Assembly (NCBI GenBank): GCA_041685915.1
Contig: JAWLEV010000052.1
Span: forward strand, 1-20,307
Origin: JAWLEV01 sp041685915
GTDB taxonomy: Bacteria > Chloroflexota > Anaerolineae > UBA1429
Direction: 5' to 3'
Length of the DNA: 20,307 nt
Positions within the stretch are counted from its first letter, which is position 1; each line of letters begins with the position of its first letter. The position numbers were made by a program, and so were the translations under genes. Shown one piece after another: positions 6,914-14,718 of this stretch. A model generated the notes under the pieces. That model saw only the letters and a program-made list of their open reading frames with translations. It did not search any database and was not told the DNA's origin.

Positions 6914-8783
6914 GAAAAGAGAACAGTTTAACGAGAACGACAAGGATAAATCAAGGCGTGAGGCGCCAAGGGGACACAGTCCCCTTGGGCGTAGAGGGCG
7001 GGGCAGGGCTGGCGGTTTTGAAAAGGCCGAGGATGCGAGAGGTACTCTTCTTCGTCTCTGGGGTTATCTACGCCGTGAGAGATGGGTGCTTGTGGGGACG
7101 GTCTTTTTAGTGCTAGTCACCACGGTCTTGAGTCTGTTGAGGCCTTACTTGATGGGGGTGGCCATCGACAGGTTTATCCTGCAGGGAGATATTGCGGGGC
7201 TGGCGCGCATTGCGCTGATAATGCTTTCTGCTGTTGTACTGGCCTCTGTGGGTAGCTGGCTGCAGCAATTTATCATGGCCGGTATTGCCCAGCGTGTCGT
7301 GCGCGACTTGCGCAAAGATCTCTTTTCCCAGTTACAGAGGCTATCGCTGCGCTATTTTGATCAGCATGCTCATGGGGATGTCATGAGTCGTCTGAGCAAC
7401 GATGTGGAGAATGTTAGCAATGAGCTCATGTCCAGTGGCACGCAGGTCATCTCTAACGTGCTGACCATCGTTGGCGTGATCGTTATGATGTTTATCGTCA
7501 ACGTGCCGTTGACCTTTGTGACGCTTTTGACCGTGCCGCCCATGTTGCTCATAACGCGCCTCATTGGCCGGCGCACGCGGAAGGGGTTCCGTGAACAGCA
7601 GGAAAACCTCGGGATGCTCAACGGTATCATCGAGGAGAACGTCACCGGTCAACAGGTGATAAAGGCCTATGTGCGTGAGGAAGAAGCGATCTCCGGATTT
7701 GATGATGTCAACCGGACACTGCAAGAAGTCTCGACGCGCGCACAGATTTTTGCCGGATTCATGGGGCCACTGATGAACCTGGTAAATAATATGAGCTGGG
7801 CCATCGTGGCGGGTACAGGCGGGTGGCTCGCCGTGCAGGGGCTGGCCACAGTGGGTACCATCGCCAGTTTCGTCAGTTATGCGCGTCGTTTTACCCGTCC
7901 ATTGAACCAGGTTGCCCAAGTCTATACCACGATTCAGTCGGCGCTGGCCGGGGCGGAGCGTGTCTTTGCTCTTCTTGATGAGGAACCAGACCTGGTTGAC
8001 GCTCCAGATGCAAAGTCGCTGGAGCATATCGAAGGCAAGGTTATTTTCGAGGACGTGTGCTTTGGTTATGAACCGGAGGAGCCCGTGCTTAAGAATGTGA
8101 CCATGTATGCTGAGCCGGGACAGATGATCGCGCTGGTGGGGCCGACGGGCGCGGGAAAGACGACGATTGTAAACCTTCTCACGCGTTTTTACGACGTGGA
8201 TAGCGGTTCCATTCGCATAGATGGGGTGGACATTCGCGATATCAAAATAGACGACCTGCGGGGACATCTGGGGCTGGTGCTGCAGGATAATTTCCTCTTT
8301 GCCGATACCGTCATGGAGAATATCCGCTACGGTCGCCTGGATGCCACGGATGAGGAGATAGAGGAGGCTGCCCAGGTGGCTAACGCGCATACCTTTATTC
8401 ACCGGCTTCCCCAGGGCTACCAGACCGAGCTCAGCGAGCGGGGTAGCAACCTGAGTCAGGGGCAGCGGCAGTTATTGGCCATCGCCCGCGCCATCCTGGC
8501 CAATCCAGAGATCCTGATCCTGGACGAGGCCACGAGCAACGTGGACACGCGTACAGAGGAACATCTACAAGAAGCGCTCATGCGGTTGATGGAGGGGCGT
8601 ACCAGTTTCGTCATCGCCCATCGCCTGAGCACCATACGCGATGCCGATTGTGTGATGGTTGTCAAAGACGGAGAGATCATCGAGCGAGGCACCCACGAGG
8701 AATTACTGGCACGTCAAGGATTCTATTACACGCTGTATACAAGTCAGTTCAAGGGACAGGTGGAACAGGTGGCTGCCTCTTGA
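6906..8783 (+). CDS. ABC exporter half-transporter, catalytic subunit
   Basis: 625 residues. A charged, Arg/Gly-rich cytosolic extension (1-45) precedes six membrane helices (about 55-345) and the ATPase domain. Walker A is GPTGAGKTT (412-420). Walker B has the intact catalytic Glu E541 (ILILDEATS), and the switch His H572 is present (FVIAHR). The signature is LSQGQ (516-520) instead of LSGGQ; in the heterodimer this loop faces the degenerate site of the partner, so both odd features map to the same ATP site. Its ATG lies inside the end of the partner gene (8-nt overlap). Partner and operator context suggest MarR-controlled efflux. The substrate is unknown. Confidence 0.93.
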   Translation: MPEKREQFNENDKDKSRREAPRGHSPLGRRGRGRAGGFEKAEDARGTLLRLWGYLRRERWVLVGTVFLVLVTTVLSLLRPYLMGVAIDRFILQGDIAGLARIALIMLSAVVLASVGSWLQQFIMAGIAQRVVRDLRKDLFSQLQRLSLRYFDQHAHGDVMSRLSNDVENVSNELMSSGTQVISNVLTIVGVIVMMFIVNVPLTFVTLLTVPPMLLITRLIGRRTRKGFREQQENLGMLNGIIEENVTGQQVIKAYVREEEAISGFDDVNRTLQEVSTRAQIFAGFMGPLMNLVNNMSWAIVAGTGGWLAVQGLATVGTIASFVSYARRFTRPLNQVAQVYTTIQSALAGAERVFALLDEEPDLVDAPDAKSLEHIEGKVIFEDVCFGYEPEEPVLKNVTMYAEPGQMIALVGPTGAGKTTIVNLLTRFYDVDSGSIRIDGVDIRDIKIDDLRGHLGLVLQDNFLFADTVMENIRYGRLDATDEEIEEAAQVANAHTFIHRLPQGYQTELSERGSNLSQGQRQLLAIARAILANPEILILDEATSNVDTRTEEHLQEALMRLMEGRTSFVIAHRLSTIRDADCVMVVKDGEIIERGTHEELLARQGFYYTLYTSQFKGQVEQVAAS

Positions 8784-8823
8784 GGCGTCCGATGAAGGGA
8801 TGGCGTGGCCCTCGGATCGTATA

Positions 8824-8853
8824 GGCAGGACGTCGACAACTCGACGTCCTGCC
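8824..8853. terminator. 13-bp hairpin between convergent genes
   Basis: GGCAGGACGTCGA (8824-8836), loop CAAC, and the perfect complement (8841-8853). It lies 40 nt past the ABC operon and 25 nt past the end of the convergent dehydratase gene. Neither strand has a clear T-run after it, so it is a hairpin barrier or RNA-stabilising end more than a textbook terminator. Confidence 0.6.
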
Positions 8854-8878
8854 AGTGTGCCATAATCTTTGCCGCATG

Positions 8879-10000
8879 CTACCAGTTCAGAGGCGTACCA
8901 TCATCTGGATCGTATCTCTCGGGGTTCTGCCATTCGTGTCCGATCTTATCCCTCATGGCTTCCTCGTCCAGTTCGATTCCCAATCCAGGCTTTTGGGGTA
9001 ATTCTACAAAGCCGTCCTTGAACGTAAAGGGCTCCTTTAGGTATCCCTCGCCGAGGGTGACCTGTTCCTGGGCCAAAAAGTTGGGGACGGAAGCGTCGAG
9101 TTGTATACAGGCTGCCAGGGCGATGGGGCCCAGAGGACAATGGGGGGCGATGGCCGCATAGTAGGACTCGGCCATACCCGCGATGAGACGGCCCTCGAAT
9201 ATACCTCCCGCGTGAGCGATGTCGGGCTGCAGGATGGATGCGGCGCCCTTTTCCAATACCTCGCGGAAATCCCACTTGGTAAAGAGACGCTCGCCCGTGG
9301 CGACGGGGATGTGTGTCTTTTTGGCTAGGCTGGCGAGGACATCCACGTTCTGGCACTGTACCGGTTCCTCGATGAACATGGGCTGGTAGGGTTCCAGGGC
9401 TTTGATGAGGATGGCCGAGGTCTGGGGGCTTATGGCGCCGTGAAAGTCGATACCTATATCGACCTCCTTGCCCGCGGCCTCTCGCAGGGCGGCAAAGTTC
9501 TCCACGGCCTCGTCCACAAAATCGGGATTCTCCACGATACGTGCCGGGCGCCCCACGCGTACGCCTGTCTTGAGGGCCTTGAAACCCTGGTCGACAAGCT
9601 TTCTTGCGCTCTCTGCCGCTTCCTCGGGCGTTCCCCCGCCGCAATGGCCATAGATCTTGATACGATCGCGCACGGGACCACCCAGAAGCCTGTAAATGGG
9701 AACACCAAGGGCTTTGCCGGTCAGGTCCCATAGGGCGTGTTCCACGCCTGATAGGGCGCTGGTCAGTATGGGCCCTCCCCGATAGAAGGCATGCTTGTAC
9801 ATGGCCTGCCAGTGATGCACTACCCGAGTGGGATCCTTGCCGATCAGATAGGGTTCCAGTTCCTCGACGGCCTGGGCAACGGTTCGCGCCCGGCCCTCAA
9901 GGATAGGTTCGCCTAGCCCCACAAGTCCCTCATCGGTGTGCATTTTAAGAAAGAGCCAACGGGGCTTGACGAGAAAAGTCTCCAGTTCCGTGATGCGCAT
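8879..10000 (-). CDS. dgoD: D-galactonate dehydratase-like enzyme (mandelate racemase/enolase superfamily)
   Basis: 373 residues from the ATG at 10000, which has AGGAGG 6 nt upstream and begins with the family-typical MRITELETFLV. Metal ligands are D185, E211 and E237; the catalytic pair is H187 (DFH) and H287 (APHCPLGPIALAA). This set is offset by a constant two residues from E. coli DgoD numbering as I recall it (D183/E209/E235/H185/H285). Expected reaction: D-galactonate to 2-keto-3-deoxy-galactonate and water, Mg-dependent, in the cytoplasm. Related aldonate dehydratases are the alternative. The frame stays open upstream to an ATG at 10168 with a Tat/lipoprotein-like leader (see 10001-10168). 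It is divergent from the larC operon, with promoter at 10224-10252. Confidence 0.87.
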   Translation of the reverse strand: MRITELETFLVKPRWLFLKMHTDEGLVGLGEPILEGRARTVAQAVEELEPYLIGKDPTRVVHHWQAMYKHAFYRGGPILTSALSGVEHALWDLTGKALGVPIYRLLGGPVRDRIKIYGHCGGGTPEEAAESARKLVDQGFKALKTGVRVGRPARIVENPDFVDEAVENFAALREAAGKEVDIGIDFHGAISPQTSAILIKALEPYQPMFIEEPVQCQNVDVLASLAKKTHIPVATGERLFTKWDFREVLEKGAASILQPDIAHAGGIFEGRLIAGMAESYYAAIAPHCPLGPIALAACIQLDASVPNFLAQEQVTLGEGYLKEPFTFKDGFVELPQKPGLGIELDEEAMRDKIGHEWQNPERYDPDDGTPLNW

Positions 10001-10168
10001 AGTGTGCCTCCTGACTTTTGGTGTGATTCTCTCTTCGATCTCGGCCGTTTCTTGAATGACTTGTTCAACCTTCTCATCAACTTGATGACAGGCTGCCAGC
10101 AATGTGCTCCCGCTTCCACCTCCTATCATCTTGAGGAGTCTACACCGTGATATCTTGTTATTTAGCAT
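10001..10168 (-). other. In-frame Tat/lipoprotein-like N-terminal extension of the dehydratase
   Basis: An ATG at 10168 opens 56 codons in frame with the dehydratase. They encode a basic start, SRCRLLK (close to the Tat motif SRRxFLK with the second Arg changed to Cys), a short Gly/Ser-rich apolar stretch, and LLAAC resembling a lipobox. A polar, Glu-rich linker then leads to the normal enzyme start. The promoter at 10224-10252 would transcribe it. A weak AGAAG precedes it by 6 nt. It could be an alternative exported form, a decayed leader or an untranslated leader. Confidence 0.45.
10007..10012 (-). promoter_or_regulatory. Strong Shine-Dalgarno site deciding the dehydratase start
   Basis: AGGAGG on the minus strand, 6 nt before the ATG at 10000. 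It argues that the 373-residue cytoplasmic form is the main product. Confidence 0.75.
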
Positions 10169-10223
10169 TTTTTGCTTCTGAAGAATATTGGCAGATTACC
10201 ATATCGAGTCCGACACTGAAGAC

Positions 10224-10252
10224 AATCTATCATGGCAGGGAGGAGCCGTCAA
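10224..10252 (-). promoter_or_regulatory. Promoter of the dehydratase gene
   Basis: Minus strand TTGACG (10247-10252), 17-nt spacer, TAGATT (10224-10229); 5 of 6 and 4 of 6 matches. The predicted start is near 10217. That leaves about 50 nt to the ATG at 10168 and about 215 nt to the ATG at 10000. Confidence 0.55.
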
Positions 10253-10254
10253 GA

Positions 10255-10277
10255 TGGAATATAGGTAGCATATTCCA
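10255..10277. promoter_or_regulatory. Candidate operator in the divergent dehydratase/larC promoter region
   Basis: Perfect 8-bp inverted repeat TGGAATAT (10255-10262) and ATATTCCA (10270-10277) around a 7-nt spacer. It is 2 nt upstream of the dehydratase -35 box and about 30 nt upstream of the larC -35. No regulator gene is adjacent, so the binding protein is unknown. Confidence 0.45.
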
Positions 10278-10307
10278 CCTTGCGATACGGACTATCCCCG
10301 TGGGGAG

Positions 10308-10336
10308 TTGCTGCTTCTGATCGCTGTCACTATAAT
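10308..10336 (+). promoter_or_regulatory. Promoter of the larC-AOR operon
   Basis: TTGCTG (10308-10313), 17-nt spacer, perfect TATAAT (10331-10336). The -35 is weak (3 of 6). The expected start near 10343 lies after the ATG at 10339, so the ATG at 10393 is the likelier start. Confidence 0.55.
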
Positions 10337-10392
10337 CGATGCAGATACAGGCGGCGGGTTGCATCAGTGCGGATATCGAGAAAGGTGTTGTG

Positions 10393-11244
10393 ATGTCGAA
10401 CAGTATTGGGTATTTTGATTGTTTTTCGGGCGCCAGCGGCGATATGTTGCTGGGCAGTCTTTTGGATGCCGGATTGGATTTCGAGCAGTTGAAGGCGGAT
10501 TTGAAGCTGTTGAATCTGTCCGGTTACAAACTGGAGATGACGCGCCAGTTGCGTCATGGGATTCAGGGAACCAAATTTGGCGTCCACGTTGAAGGAAGTG
10601 ATCGTCCGGCGAGGAATTTAGAGGCGGTGCAAGAGATTATTGGTGAGAGCGATCTTCCCGCGGAGGTGATCGAGCAGAGCCTGGTGGTATTCCGCCGCTT
10701 GGGAGAGGCAGAGGCAAAGATACATGGCGTGTCCGTGGATGAGGTGCACTTTCACGAGGTGGGAGCCGTGGATACGCTGGTGGATATCGTGGGTTTCTGT
10801 TGCGCTGTACATCGTCTCGGACTCGAGAAACTGTATACCTCGGCGCTGCGTGTTGGGAAAGGGACAGTTCGGATAGAGCATGGACTGGTGCCCGTACCTG
10901 CCCCTGCAACGCTGGCGTTACTCGCGTCCGCCGATGCTCCTGTGGTCTCTTCCGAGGGGGAAGGGGAGATGGTCACACCGACGGGAGCGGCCCTGCTCAC
11001 GACGCTGGCCACTTTTTCGCAACCCGCCATGCGCGTGCAGCGTGTGGGATATGGATTTGGAACCAAAGAATTTCCTTGGGCCAATGTGGTGCGGGTATGG
11101 ATCGGTGAGGCTATAGAGGATAGCGAGGCTCCTTCCAGTCATTGGGCACATCATCACGTCCATGGGGATGCTCACGAGCACACACACAGACATGCACATG
11201 GGGATGATGAGATTGGCCACAGTCACGTTCATGGGCACGGATAG
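10393..11244 (+). CDS. larC: LarC N-terminal domain (nickel-pincer cofactor biosynthesis) with His-rich tail
   Basis: 283 residues from the ATG at 10393, with AAAGG about 7 nt upstream; the longer frame from 10339 would start before the predicted transcript. The LarC signatures are clear: IGYFDCFSGASGDMLLGSLL (5-24), RNLEAVQEII (74-83), VHFHEVGAVDTLVDIVG (118-134), VPVPAPATLALL (166-177), and EMVTPTGAALL (192-202). LarC inserts nickel into the pyridinium-dithiocarboxylate mononucleotide to make the NPN cofactor of lactate-racemase-type enzymes. The protein ends after a tail (250-283) with 14 His in 34 residues. The second LarC domain, normally carrying an ETNIDDM-like motif, is absent here and in the 68 nt that follow. 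No LarA, LarB or LarE lies in the window. It is first in an operon with the AOR gene. Confidence 0.85.
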   Translation: MSNSIGYFDCFSGASGDMLLGSLLDAGLDFEQLKADLKLLNLSGYKLEMTRQLRHGIQGTKFGVHVEGSDRPARNLEAVQEIIGESDLPAEVIEQSLVVFRRLGEAEAKIHGVSVDEVHFHEVGAVDTLVDIVGFCCAVHRLGLEKLYTSALRVGKGTVRIEHGLVPVPAPATLALLASADAPVVSSEGEGEMVTPTGAALLTTLATFSQPAMRVQRVGYGFGTKEFPWANVVRVWIGEAIEDSEAPSSHWAHHHVHGDAHEHTHRHAHGDDEIGHSHVHGHG

Positions 11245-11312
11245 GAGAAACAAGAAAACGAGGGATAGCATTGGACGTCGGCGATTATCATGTTTGCTAT
11301 GGAGGACGATAG

Positions 11313-13433
11313 ATGACGCAGGAAAAGACGGTACATCTTGAGCGATTCGAGCCTCTGTGCGGTTGGCGTAACCGCATTTTGCGCGTTGACCTGTCGGAGG
11401 GGCGGATATGGGCGCAACAGACAGCACCTTACGTTCCTGACTATCTTGGAGGGCGGGGGTTGGCAGCCAAGATTTTGTGGGACGAGTATCCTGAGCCCGT
11501 CGGCTCCCTAGCTCCAGAAAATCCCTTTATGGTCATGCCCGGGACATTGACGGGCACCTCTTCCCCCTATTCGGGGCGCACGAGCGTTTGCGCCTTTGCC
11601 CCTCAGGCTTATCCCTATGAGTGGTTCACACGCGCCAGCATCGGCGCGCGTTGGGGGCACGACCTTAAACGGGCGGGCTACGATGGGGTAGTGGTCACGG
11701 GCGCCAGCGAGGAGCCGGTGCATGTCCTCATCCGTGACGATGAGGTGTCTATCCTGGCGGCGGACGATCTCTGGGGGTTGGACGCCATCGCGGTGCAGGA
11801 GGCCATACAGGACGAGCATGGCAGGCGTGTGAGGGTGCTGACCATGGGACCGGCGGGGGAGAATCTTTCCCGTATCTCCACGGTGCATACGGATACCACG
11901 TCTGTGGCGGGCCAGGGAGGTTTTGGGGCCGTCATGGGCAGCAAAAAACTAAAGGCTGTCTCTGTCTTGGGAACGGGTCAGGTTCCTGTGGCCGATCCTG
12001 GACGGTTACGACATCTTTTCAAAGCCGTTGGCGATGAGATGCGTGATGTGCGCGGCAGGCGGGGACATATCGATGCACTGAACGAGGAACTCGCCTCGGA
12101 AGGGGCAAGGGCCAGGCTGTCGCCCTGTACGGCTTCCTGTCCCACACCCTGTCGCTTGCACATCTCGGGCATGAAATCCACGCTCTCTGAGGGCAAGGTA
12201 TCGGGTGACATGCTGTGTGTAAGTGGGCTTTTTGGTGGATCGGACCGGCATTACGTATATGACTGGGAAGTGGGTTTCCGGGGCGGTTTCGAGTTGAATA
12301 TGCTTGCCAATCGTCTGGGGCTCAACCATTGGGAACTTCTTGTGGGTATCGTTCCCTGGCTGCGTATCTGCGAACGCGAGGGATTGCTGCAGGAGTTCAA
12401 CGGGCGGCCATTGGACTGGAATTCGGTAGAGTTCTGGGCCCAGTTTCTGGAGGACATCGCCTATCACAGAGGCATGGGCGACGCGTTGGCCGAGGGAGGC
12501 GTGCGGGCGGCCTCGATACTGGGCTTGGGTGAGGAATTCATGCGACGTTACTATACGGGGTGGGGCTATGCCGGACATTGGGATGGACACGCCTGCTTTT
12601 CCAATCATATCGTGTATCCATTCTGGCTCGTGGGTGCTTTGCACTGGGCCATGGATACGCGCGATCCGGCCAGCAGTGCCCATGGCTATGTGCAAAACGT
12701 CATGTACTGGGGACCCTTTACTCAGGTCTATCACAATGAAGATGCCCCTATCACCTGGGACCATATGCGGGAGATCGGAGAGCGGATCTATGGACGGGCC
12801 GACACCCTGGATCCCACGAGCGGCTATGAGGGCAAGGCCATCCCCGCTGCATATCATGCGGTGCGCTCGGTGATGAAAGACTGTCTCCCCACCGACGATC
12901 AAGTTTTCCCCTTGATCTACAGCTATAATTCTGAGGACCGCTTCTGCAGGATTGGGAATATCGATGGTCCGGATGTGGATTCTCATCTGTTCCGGGCGGG
13001 AACGGGAGTGGAATGGGATACGGCGGAATTCGAGCGTGCGGCGGAGCGGGTGCTCAATTTGGAGCGTGCCAATGTGGTCCGACATTGGGGCAGGGATCGC
13101 GAGATGGACCAGCGCGTCCTGCCCAGCTTTGCCTATGACGAGAATTGGGTTAATCCAAAGATCGGGGAGCACAAGGCTCTGGATATCCAGCGCTTTATGC
13201 CGGTGATGGACGAATACTATCGGCTCCGCGGCTGGGATGTGGAAACGGGATGGCCGACGCGGGCGCGTCTTGAGGCCATTGGGCTGGATCATGTGTATGA
13301 GGAGATGATGGAGGGAGCTCGCCGGGCAAAGAAGCGACTGCCCGAGCTACCCGGTCAGAAGCCTGTGCGGGACATCCACCAGCACGATCCGGAGCGTACC
13401 GGCGACTCAGCCGACGGTTCGAAAGAGACATAG
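11313..13433 (+). CDS. Aldehyde:ferredoxin oxidoreductase family tungsten enzyme
   Basis: 706 residues, longer than the usual 600 or so. The N-terminal AOR domain is clear: NRILRVDLSEG (20-30), YLGGRGLAAKILWDE (44-58), PGTLTGTSSPYSGRTSV (76-92) and the pterin-site motif GGFGAVMGSKKLKAVSVLGTG (202-222). The cysteine cluster at C272, C276 and C280 has x3/x3 spacing, where classical AOR has x2/x3. The fourth cluster Cys seems shifted: MKDCLPTDDQVFP (521-533) has Cys at 524 and Asp at 528, where I would expect Cys. The family oxidises aldehydes, or in reverse reduces acids, using W-bis-pterin and ferredoxin in the cytoplasm. GGAGG is 7 nt before the ATG. The gene follows larC by 68 nt and precedes a CoA-transferase. 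The substrate is unknown. Confidence 0.9.
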   Translation: MTQEKTVHLERFEPLCGWRNRILRVDLSEGRIWAQQTAPYVPDYLGGRGLAAKILWDEYPEPVGSLAPENPFMVMPGTLTGTSSPYSGRTSVCAFAPQAYPYEWFTRASIGARWGHDLKRAGYDGVVVTGASEEPVHVLIRDDEVSILAADDLWGLDAIAVQEAIQDEHGRRVRVLTMGPAGENLSRISTVHTDTTSVAGQGGFGAVMGSKKLKAVSVLGTGQVPVADPGRLRHLFKAVGDEMRDVRGRRGHIDALNEELASEGARARLSPCTASCPTPCRLHISGMKSTLSEGKVSGDMLCVSGLFGGSDRHYVYDWEVGFRGGFELNMLANRLGLNHWELLVGIVPWLRICEREGLLQEFNGRPLDWNSVEFWAQFLEDIAYHRGMGDALAEGGVRAASILGLGEEFMRRYYTGWGYAGHWDGHACFSNHIVYPFWLVGALHWAMDTRDPASSAHGYVQNVMYWGPFTQVYHNEDAPITWDHMREIGERIYGRADTLDPTSGYEGKAIPAAYHAVRSVMKDCLPTDDQVFPLIYSYNSEDRFCRIGNIDGPDVDSHLFRAGTGVEWDTAEFERAAERVLNLERANVVRHWGRDREMDQRVLPSFAYDENWVNPKIGEHKALDIQRFMPVMDEYYRLRGWDVETGWPTRARLEAIGLDHVYEEMMEGARRAKKRLPELPGQKPVRDIHQHDPERTGDSADGSKET

Positions 13434-13509
13434 GGGAGCCGGCTGTGCTGTTTTTCCTGAACATTTTGTATCCGGCATTATGCAAGGAACGGCGTAGAGG
13501 AGGGAGAGA

Positions 13510-14718
13510 GTGGAAGAAGACAGGCATGCAAAGAGCGTCCTGCAGGATGCTCTCGTCGCCGATCTGACTCAGGCATTGGCAGGTCCCTATTTGGGCATGC
13601 TCTTGGGAGATCTGGGGGCTGACGTGGTCAAACTGGAGCGGCCAGGGACAGGAGATCAGAGCAGGGGCTGGGGACCTCCTTTTTCCAAAGGGGAGAGCTC
13701 CTATTTCATGGCCGTCAACCGCAACAAGCGCAGTCTCACCTGCAACTTTAAGACGGAAGAGGGGGGAGAGGTACTGAGGCGGTTAGTGAACGAGGCGGAT
13801 GTGGTCTTGACCAACGAACGCCGCCGGGAATATCGGGTACGCATGGGCATAGACTATGAGAGTCTCTCGAAGCGCAATCCGGGTGTAGTCTACTGTTCCA
13901 TCACGGGCTTTGGCATGTCCGGCCCCTATGAGGGGCGTGCAGGCTATGACATCATCGCCCAGGGTATGGGGGGCATGATGCCCCTCACTGGCCTCGGCGA
14001 TGATCCTCCCCTGCGCTATCCCGCATCCATCGCCGATCTGGCCACGGCCATGTATGGTCTCAGTTCCATCCTCGCCGCCCTTCTGGTGAAGGAACGGACG
14101 GGACGTGGTCAGTATATCGACCTTGCATTGGTCGAGTCGCAGGCGTGGTGGAGCGTCATTCACTCGGCGGCCTACTTTATGAGTGATGAGACGCCGGAAA
14201 GGATCGGCAACGATCATCCGGCCATCGCGCCCTATGGCGCGTTCAAGGCGAAGGATGGGTATCTGATCATCGCCTGCGGCACGGAGGCCATCTGGCAGAG
14301 ATTGTGTTCCGTCCTGGGCCTTGAGGAGATGATGCAGGATCCGCATTATCGCCGGAATCGGGATCGGGTAGAGCGCCGCGAGGAAGTAACGGAGCGCATA
14401 GAGGGACAGCTTGCCGACAAGACCGTCGATGAGGTGTGTCGTGCCCTGGAGGAGGCCAACATCCCCTCTGGTCCCATCTATAATGTGCCGGACATGCTCC
14501 AGGATGAGCATATGCAGGCCAGGGGATTCGTTATAGAGCAGGATCATCCCGTGGCAGGGACCATTCAGAGCCTGGCCTGTCCCATTCATCTCTCCAAAAC
14601 CTCTGCCACTTATCGATTGCCGCCACCTCTTTTGGGGCAGCATACCGACGAGGTATTGGAGGAGTTGGGATATACCCAGGATGAGATCGAGGCGATGCAT
14701 GAAGAGGGGGCCGTGTGA
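13510..14718 (+). CDS. Class III (CaiB/BaiF family) CoA-transferase
   Basis: 402 residues, the usual length. The start is GTG at 13510 behind a purine-rich GGAGGGAGA. Family features: VADLTQALAGPYLGMLLGDLGADVVKLE in the N-terminal region (16-43), FMAVNRNKRSLTCNF (66-80), YCSITGFGMSGPYEGRAGYD (128-147), and the expected catalytic Asp D176 in PASIADLATAMYG. The enzyme moves CoA between acyl-CoA and a free acid through an acyl-Asp/glutamyl intermediate in the cytoplasm. The common NFRPG segment is replaced by NERRREYRV (102-110). It sits 76 nt after the AOR gene and overlaps the next gene by GTGA. Pairing with AOR suggests organic-acid activation, by inference. Confidence 0.93.
   Translation: MEEDRHAKSVLQDALVADLTQALAGPYLGMLLGDLGADVVKLERPGTGDQSRGWGPPFSKGESSYFMAVNRNKRSLTCNFKTEEGGEVLRRLVNEADVVLTNERRREYRVRMGIDYESLSKRNPGVVYCSITGFGMSGPYEGRAGYDIIAQGMGGMMPLTGLGDDPPLRYPASIADLATAMYGLSSILAALLVKERTGRGQYIDLALVESQAWWSVIHSAAYFMSDETPERIGNDHPAIAPYGAFKAKDGYLIIACGTEAIWQRLCSVLGLEEMMQDPHYRRNRDRVERREEVTERIEGQLADKTVDEVCRALEEANIPSGPIYNVPDMLQDEHMQARGFVIEQDHPVAGTIQSLACPIHLSKTSATYRLPPPLLGQHTDEVLEELGYTQDEIEAMHEEGAV

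Noticed and set aside
7341..8402. 353-codon minus-strand ORF opposite the second ABC gene
   Set aside because: It lies wholly opposite a gene with all ABC motifs intact, and its own translation shows no known domain.
11245..11312. LarC second domain hidden by frameshift after larC
   Set aside because: The 68-nt gap is too short and shows no ETNIDDM-like sequence in any frame.
12006..13292. 428-codon minus-strand ORF opposite the AOR gene
   Set aside because: It is antisense to a clear AOR coding region; composition follows the complement of that gene and no family pattern is seen.
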